A DNA stretch of 36,442 nt. Origin: Nitrospirota bacterium (GTDB taxonomy: Bacteria; Nitrospirota; Thermodesulfovibrionia; UBA6902; DSMQ01). A model generated the notes under the pieces. The model had not been told where the DNA came from. It worked only from the letters and a program-made list of their open reading frames with translations, and did no database searches. Positions within the stretch are counted from its first letter, which is position 1; each line of letters opens with the position of its first letter. The translations under genes were made by a program, and so were the position numbers. Positions 32,926 through 36,442 of the stretch are shown one piece after another. Location: the NCBI GenBank assembly GCA_016208855.1, contig JACQXF010000004.1, forward strand, positions 1 through 36,442, in the 5' to 3' direction.

Positions 32926-34515
32926 ATGAATAATGCGCCATCACAGCCCACGGATTTTATAAGAGAGATAATCAAAGAGGATATAAAAAACGGCAAGTAT
33001 CAAAACCGTGTCCATACCCGCTTTCCGCCTGAGCCAAACGGCTATCTTCATATAGGGCATGCAAAATCAATCTGCCTGAATTTCGGCATTGCACAGGAGT
33101 TTAACGGCCTTTGCAATCTGCGTCTTGATGACACAAACCCCACTAAAGAAGAGGTTGAATATGTGGAGTCAATCAAGGAGGATGTGCGCTGGCTTGGCTT
33201 TGACTGGCAGGAGAGGCTTTATTATGCGTCTGATTATTTTGAGCAGTTGTATCAGTGTGCAGAAGAGCTTATTAAGATTGGCAAGGCTTATGTTTGCGAC
33301 CTCTCTCCTGATGAAATCAGAGAGTATAGAGGGACTTTGACAGCGCCCGGCAAGGAAAGTCCGTACCGCAACCGTTCGGTTGAGGAGAACCTTGACCTCT
33401 TCAGACGCATGAGGGCAGGCGAGTTCCCTGACGGCTCAAGGACTCTCAGGGCAAAGATTGATATGTCATCAGGCAATATCAATATGCGCGACCCTGTCAT
33501 ATACCGAATACTCCATGCAGAGCACCATAGGACAGGCAATAAATGGTGCATATATCCGATGTATGACTATGCGCATTGCATCTCTGATTCTATTGAGAAG
33601 ATAACGCACTCCATATGCACGCTGGAGTTTGAAGACCATCGCCCGCTGTACGACTGGATCCTTGCACAGATGAATCTCTATCATCCTCAGCAGATTGAGT
33701 TTGCCATTGCGGGAATCAGAAGGCGCGGTTATACGCCGGAGGCCATAAGGAATTTCTGCGAGCGCATAGGAGTGGCCAAGAGGGACAGCACAGTTGACAT
33801 GGCGCTGCTTGAGTACTGTGTGAGGGAAGATTTAAACAAACATGCCCCAAGGGCAATGGCTGTGCTGAGGCCTCTGCGCGTTGTTTTGATTAATTATCCA
33901 GAAGATAAAGAGGAAGAACTTGATGCAGTAAATAATCCGGAGGACACTTCCATGGGCACAAGAAAGGTCCCGTTCTCAAAAGAGCTTTATATTGAAAAAG
34001 ATGACTTCCGTGAAGACCCGCCAAAGGATTTCTTCCGCCTTGCGCCCGGCAGAGAGGTAAGGCTCAGGTATGCGTATTTTATAAAATGTGTGGATGTGAT
34101 AAAGGATGGCGGCGGAGAAGTTGTAGAGCTTCGCTGCACTTATGACCCTGCCACACGCGGAGGCGATGCGCCTGACAAGAGAAAGGTCAAGGCAACGCTT
34201 CACTGGGTTTCAGCAAGGCATGCAATTAAGGCGGAGACAAGGCTTTATGAACATCTCTTTACAAAGGAAGACCCAAATGATGTGGAGGGAGGCAAGGATT
34301 TTAAGGATTATATAAATCCAAACTCCCTTGAGATTCTTAACGGGTGCATGGTTGAGCCAAGCCTAAGGGATGCAATTCCTGGAAGCAGATACCAGTTTGA
34401 GAGGCTCGGATACTTCTCTGTTGACCCTGACTCATCAAATGGAATGCCTGTTTTTAACCGCATTGTGACGCTTAAGGATACATGGGCAAAGATTGAGAAG
34501 AAGCAGAAGGCTTAA
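32926..34515 (+). CDS. glnS: Glutaminyl-tRNA synthetase, missing the MSKR segment
   Basis: GlnRS attaches glutamine to tRNA-Gln. The HIGH-type motif is [15 protein letters not shown] (about residue 35), the Rossmann and acceptor-binding parts are well conserved, and the anticodon-binding barrels ([31 protein letters not shown]) are complete. At about residue 259 the chain passes directly from HPQQIEFA to [15 protein letters not shown]. Homologues such as E. coli GlnRS have about 34 residues between these, including RLNL and the catalytic VMSKRKL loop and DDPRMPT. The gap is in frame, so the product would lack the second ATP-binding signature. The 529-residue length is short by that amount. 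Confidence 0.9.
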   Translation: MNNAPSQPTDFIREIIKEDIKNGKYQNRVHTRFPPEPNGYLHIGHAKSICLNFGIAQEFNGLCNLRLDDTNPTKEEVEYVESIKEDVRWLGFDWQERLYYASDYFEQLYQCAEELIKIGKAYVCDLSPDEIREYRGTLTAPGKESPYRNRSVEENLDLFRRMRAGEFPDGSRTLRAKIDMSSGNINMRDPVIYRILHAEHHRTGNKWCIYPMYDYAHCISDSIEKITHSICTLEFEDHRPLYDWILAQMNLYHPQQIEFAIAGIRRRGYTPEAIRNFCERIGVAKRDSTVDMALLEYCVREDLNKHAPRAMAVLRPLRVVLINYPEDKEEELDAVNNPEDTSMGTRKVPFSKELYIEKDDFREDPPKDFFRLAPGREVRLRYAYFIKCVDVIKDGGGEVVELRCTYDPATRGGDAPDKRKVKATLHWVSARHAIKAETRLYEHLFTKEDPNDVEGGKDFKDYINPNSLEILNGCMVEPSLRDAIPGSRYQFERLGYFSVDPDSSNGMPVFNRIVTLKDTWAKIEKKQKA

Positions 34516-34527
34516 CCAAAACATGAA

Positions 34528-34734
34528 ATGAAAAATTTCATCACTAACCACCACACTGCAAATCTAAAAAACCGCCTAATAGAACTGATTAAAAAAAGCA
34601 ATGAACTGAAGTTTTTGGTAGGCTTTTTTCATTCTTCCAAAATTAGAAGAAGATCAGGTAGTTCTATTAGCCAAAAACTCGCATGGAGAAGCGGGGGAAA
34701 TAAAACAAGGAGAAGCTCGTTTAGTATAGATTAA
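34528..34734 (+). pseudogene. 5' fragment of a PLD-type helicase/nuclease gene
   Basis: The first 35 residues read as an N-terminus of a phospholipase D-like domain protein, MKNFITNHHTANLKNRLIEL then KKSNELKFLVGFF, of the type found at the start of large helicase-nuclease proteins. After GFF the sequence loses this pattern and becomes basic and serine-rich, and the frame ends within 30 codons. In the other frame the downstream part reads as an unrelated C-terminus (DQVVLLAKNSHGEAG). It seems to be a deletion scar joining pieces of two genes. The assignment relies on memory of the family. Confidence 0.5.
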
Positions 34735-34772
34735 ATGGATAGCGAGCTTATTCCCTGCAGCTTGCTGGAGGG
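34734..34772. repeat. REP-like palindromic repeat, copy B1 (degenerate)
   Basis: The unit TAAATGGATAGCGAGCTTATT followed by CCCTGCAGCTTGCTGGAGGG matches copy A at 5985-6034 over its left half, but the right arm is diverged, so the stem is incomplete. Copy B2 lies about 40 bases further on. Confidence 0.65.
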
Positions 34773-34812
34773 TCAAGCGAGCGAATATAATAATAAAAAA
34801 ATCCTTACATTA

Positions 34813-34846
34813 GATTCCTTGCAGCTTGCTACAGGGAATATCAATT
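34813..34846. repeat. REP-like palindromic repeat, copy B2
   Basis: ATTCCTTG (34814-34821) and CAGGGAAT (34832-34839) enclose CAGCTTGCTA, with the same TATCAATT tail as copy A. It ends four bases before the radC start codon. Confidence 0.7.
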
Positions 34847-34849
34847 GTT

Positions 34850-35473
34850 ATGGCAAAAATAAAGGATTTACCAAAACATAAGCGGCCGAGGGAAAAGCTG
34901 GCTGAAAAGGGGGCAGAGAATCTCAGCGATGCTGAACTGCTGGCAATCCTTATTCGCACTGGCAGGGCAGGCAAAAGCGCTTTGGATATTGCTAAAGAAG
35001 CTTTAAAAAAATATCCCTTATCAAAACTTTTGGCTGTCACAAAAGACGAACTTACAGGGATTAAAGGGTTGGAAGACACCAAAGCCATTACTATCAAGGC
35101 AGCACTGGAGCTCGGCAGCCGCGCTGTAGGTTCATTCAGTGATTCTCTGCCGGTTCTTGATTCTGTTAAGGCAGTAGTAGCTCAGCTTGCCGATTTGCGG
35201 GGCAAGCAAAAAGAATATTTTTTGGCGCTCTATCTCAATGCCCGCAAGCAGCTTGTTCATAAAGAAACTATCTCCATTGGTTCTATTACAGAAACTCTGG
35301 CCCATCCGCGCGAGGTGTTTGAGCCTGCAATTAGACATCTTGCCTCCTCAGTAATCCTTGCCCATAATCACCCTTCAAAAAACATGGAAGTGTCTGAACT
35401 GGAAGACCTGAACACTCAGGCAGTTGATTTGGCGGAAAAGATTAGCGGGAATTTTAGGAAGTTGGGGATATGA
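34850..35473 (+). CDS. RadC-like JAB protein, C-terminally truncated
   Basis: The start is set at the ATG at 34850, giving MAKIKDLPKHKRPREKL, the usual RadC beginning. An N-terminal UPF0758/HhH region (NLSDAELLAILIRTGRAGKSALD, GIKGLEDTKAITIKAALELG) precedes the JAB domain with the HNHPS metal motif and SELEDLNTQ. The family continues after about LGI with the LDHIIIG strand. Here the protein stops at FRKLGI, within a 23-base sequence repeated at 36265. The C-terminus is therefore lost, and the metal site lacks part of its fold. RadC proteins are often on mobile islands. Confidence 0.8.
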   Translation: MAKIKDLPKHKRPREKLAEKGAENLSDAELLAILIRTGRAGKSALDIAKEALKKYPLSKLLAVTKDELTGIKGLEDTKAITIKAALELGSRAVGSFSDSLPVLDSVKAVVAQLADLRGKQKEYFLALYLNARKQLVHKETISIGSITETLAHPREVFEPAIRHLASSVILAHNHPSKNMEVSELEDLNTQAVDLAEKISGNFRKLGI

Positions 35474-35536
35474 GGCACATATATATGGTATCATATCAAT
35501 TATAATGGTCATAATGATTAATGCAGGAGGTGCAGG

Positions 35537-35830
35537 ATGCAAAAAACAATCTCAGCCATAAAGGTCAGGCAGAACCTCGGACAGGTGATGAACGAGGTGG
35601 CGTTGAAAGACGACGAGTATGTCATAGAAAGAGCGGGAAAGCCGATGGTCGCTATCATCCCTATTGAACGCTATCAGAGCATTAAAAAAGAACGCGGAGA
35701 GTTTTTCAGGATGGTTGAAGATATACGCAAAGGCATGATGCCTGCGGATGATAAAGTCCTTGACGCCGAGATAGAGGCGGCTGTTAAAGCTGTCAGAAAG
35801 AGAACCACCCGCAGGCCAAAGAAGAAGTAA
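35537..35830 (+). CDS. Phd/YefM-type antitoxin
   Basis: The 97-residue protein has the Phd/YefM N-terminal DNA-binding fold: ISAIKVRQNLGQVMNEVA, YVIERAGKPMVAIIPIERY. The C-terminal part is basic (KRTTRRPKKK) and should fold around the toxin. A GCAGGAGGTGCAGG site precedes the ATG. The stop overlaps the toxin ATG by one base (TAATG). The TATAAT at 35500-35505 is a possible -10 box. Confidence 0.88.
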   Translation: MQKTISAIKVRQNLGQVMNEVALKDDEYVIERAGKPMVAIIPIERYQSIKKERGEFFRMVEDIRKGMMPADDKVLDAEIEAAVKAVRKRTTRRPKKK

Positions 35831-36270
35831 TGATACGGGTCGTCCTTGACGCCAATCAGTTTGTCAGCGCACTGTTGAAGCCTGATTCCAATCCCGGCCA
35901 GATACTCTCCCTCATAAGCAAGGATAAAATAGCCCTTCTTGCGTCTGATGAAATTATCGCTGAGATAACCGGTGTGCTTTTATACCCACGGATAATGAAA
36001 AGGATCGGACAAAGCACCGAATACCTTAAGGCATTCATAGAAAGGATTTGGTCTGTGGCAATCATCACAGAGGGGAAGATTCAGGTTAATGTTATTAATG
36101 ACGATCCCAGCGACAACAAATATCTTGCCTGCGCAATTGAAGGCAAGGCGGATTTTATAATTTCCGGAGACCGCCATCTCAAGGACTTGAAGGCATTCAA
36201 AGGAATAAAGATAGTTGACCCTGCATTTTTTCTTGAGATAATCAGGGCAACAATCAGTGAAAGTTTTTAG
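35830..36270 (+). CDS. PIN-domain toxin
   Basis: The 146-residue PIN protein has acidic catalytic residues in VVLDANQFVSALL, in SDEIIAEITGVL, and in NDDPSDNKYLACAIEGKADFIISGD. It is paired with the Phd/YefM-type antitoxin by a one-base overlap, forming a full type II module. The last codons and the stop lie within the right-hand direct repeat. The fold is close to the one at 11483 but the antitoxin class differs. Confidence 0.87.
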   Translation: MIRVVLDANQFVSALLKPDSNPGQILSLISKDKIALLASDEIIAEITGVLLYPRIMKRIGQSTEYLKAFIERIWSVAIITEGKIQVNVINDDPSDNKYLACAIEGKADFIISGDRHLKDLKAFKGIKIVDPAFFLEIIRATISESF

Positions 36271-36302
36271 GAAATTGGGGATATGAGAATAAATAATAAA
36301 TT

Positions 36303-36442
36303 GGCTCTTCGCGTAAGAGTGTAGGTGATTTTTTGCATTTTTATATCTCCTTGAGCATGCAAGTAAGGATTTTAAGTCGGAGATATTCCTCATCACGAAG
36401 ACCGTAAGCCCTTCTCTGTATCACCCTTATTTTATTGTTCAG
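36303..36442 (-). mobile_element. End of an ISL3-like insertion sequence, with transposase C-terminus
   Basis: On the minus strand a frame enters at the window edge and runs to a stop at 36341-36343. Its last 33 residues (KIRVIQRRAYGLRDEEYLRL then a short tail KILTCMLKEI) match the typical C-terminus of ISL3-family (IS204/IS1001/IS1165 type) transposases. About 38 bases after the stop the sequence begins GGCTCTTCGCG, which fits the terminal inverted repeat start of that family, so I place the element boundary at 36303. The rest of the element lies beyond the window. Confidence 0.75.

Larger units (their letters stand above)
35452..36287. repeat. 23-bp direct repeats flanking the Phd/PIN module
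   Basis: The two copies lie at 35452-35474 and 36265-36287. Each begins TTTTAGGAA and ends TTGGGGATATGAG, with a single G/A difference between the parts. They bracket the toxin-antitoxin pair exactly. The radC stop is in the left copy and the PIN stop in the right one. This looks like the footprint of an insertion or a recombination event. Only the repeats at the two ends are the feature; the interior is the cassette. Confidence 0.7.

Noticed and set aside
34734..34846. CRISPR array from repeated GCAGCTTGCT units
   Set aside because: Only two or three palindromic units occur, with no regular spacers and no cas genes. They match a copy 28 kb away, so they are dispersed REP-like repeats.
34826..34849. 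Longer radC start at 34826
   Set aside because: It lies inside the REP-like palindrome and only adds residues not seen in the family. The ATG at 34850 gives the usual RadC beginning.

Overview
The window looks like a chromosomal segment of a Gram-negative, probably anaerobic or microaerophilic bacterium. Evidence for this is the set of exported proteins with signal peptides (YceI, a rhodanese, a TonB-type protein), a class II (B12-dependent) ribonucleotide reductase, a YeeE/YedE-TusA sulfur cluster and moderate GC. Gene content and intergenic palindromes remind me of Nitrospirota (Thermodesulfovibrionia) or Desulfobacterota. That placement is an inference, because no rRNA or marker comparison was possible.

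Layout. 1-430: an AbrB-type antitoxin on the minus strand with no recognisable toxin. 659-5970 (+): a metallo-beta-lactamase-fold hydrolase, birA, coaX, a universal stress protein overlapping a JAMM peptidase, a geranylgeranyl-reductase-like flavoprotein and a TonB-family protein. 5971-6318: a palindromic repeat, a hairpin and a 27-codon hydrophobic peptide. 6319-8087: a frameshifted SAM methyltransferase, then (-) a polytopic membrane protein and chorismate mutase. 8207-11092: a GlnH-GlnP fusion, GlnQ and YceI. 11268-12513: an intact RHH/PIN module tail to tail with a decayed AbrB/PIN module, beside tRNA-Glu and tRNA-Lys. 12666-16793 (-): purA, serA, serC. 17083-20930: an M29-type aminopeptidase and nrdJ (+), then coaD and rsmD (-). 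21105-23727 (+): exported rhodanese, exported small protein ending in Cys, YeeE/YedE transporter, TusA. 23744-27086 (+): tig, clpP, clpX. 27098-27788 (-): DciA and rpmB. 27909-32849 (+): infB, DUF503, rbfA, nrnA-like DHH, truB. 32926-34515: glnS. 34528 to the end: accessory scrap with a PLD/helicase fragment, REP-like palindromes, a truncated radC, a Phd/PIN toxin-antitoxin pair between direct repeats, and the end of an ISL3-like element.

How it works together. Most of the window is housekeeping: cofactors (biotin, CoA), serine and purine synthesis, proteostasis (trigger factor, ClpXP) and translation (IF2, RbfA, TruB, GlnRS, L28). The most interesting functional cluster is the sulfur one. 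I propose a periplasmic sulfur-handling chain (rhodanese, then a carrier with a C-terminal cysteine like that of SoxY) feeding a YeeE-type importer and then cytosolic TusA. The carrier step is a hypothesis.

Caution. Several conserved genes carry damage: clpX has an out-of-frame 38-bp tandem duplication whose copies differ at synonymous positions, glnS lacks the MSKR-loop segment, serC has no usable start codon upstream of its conserved N-terminus, rsmD lacks its N-terminal strand, and the methyltransferase has a one-base frameshift. So many lesions together suggest metagenome assembly or consensus problems, and reads should be checked before any biological reading.
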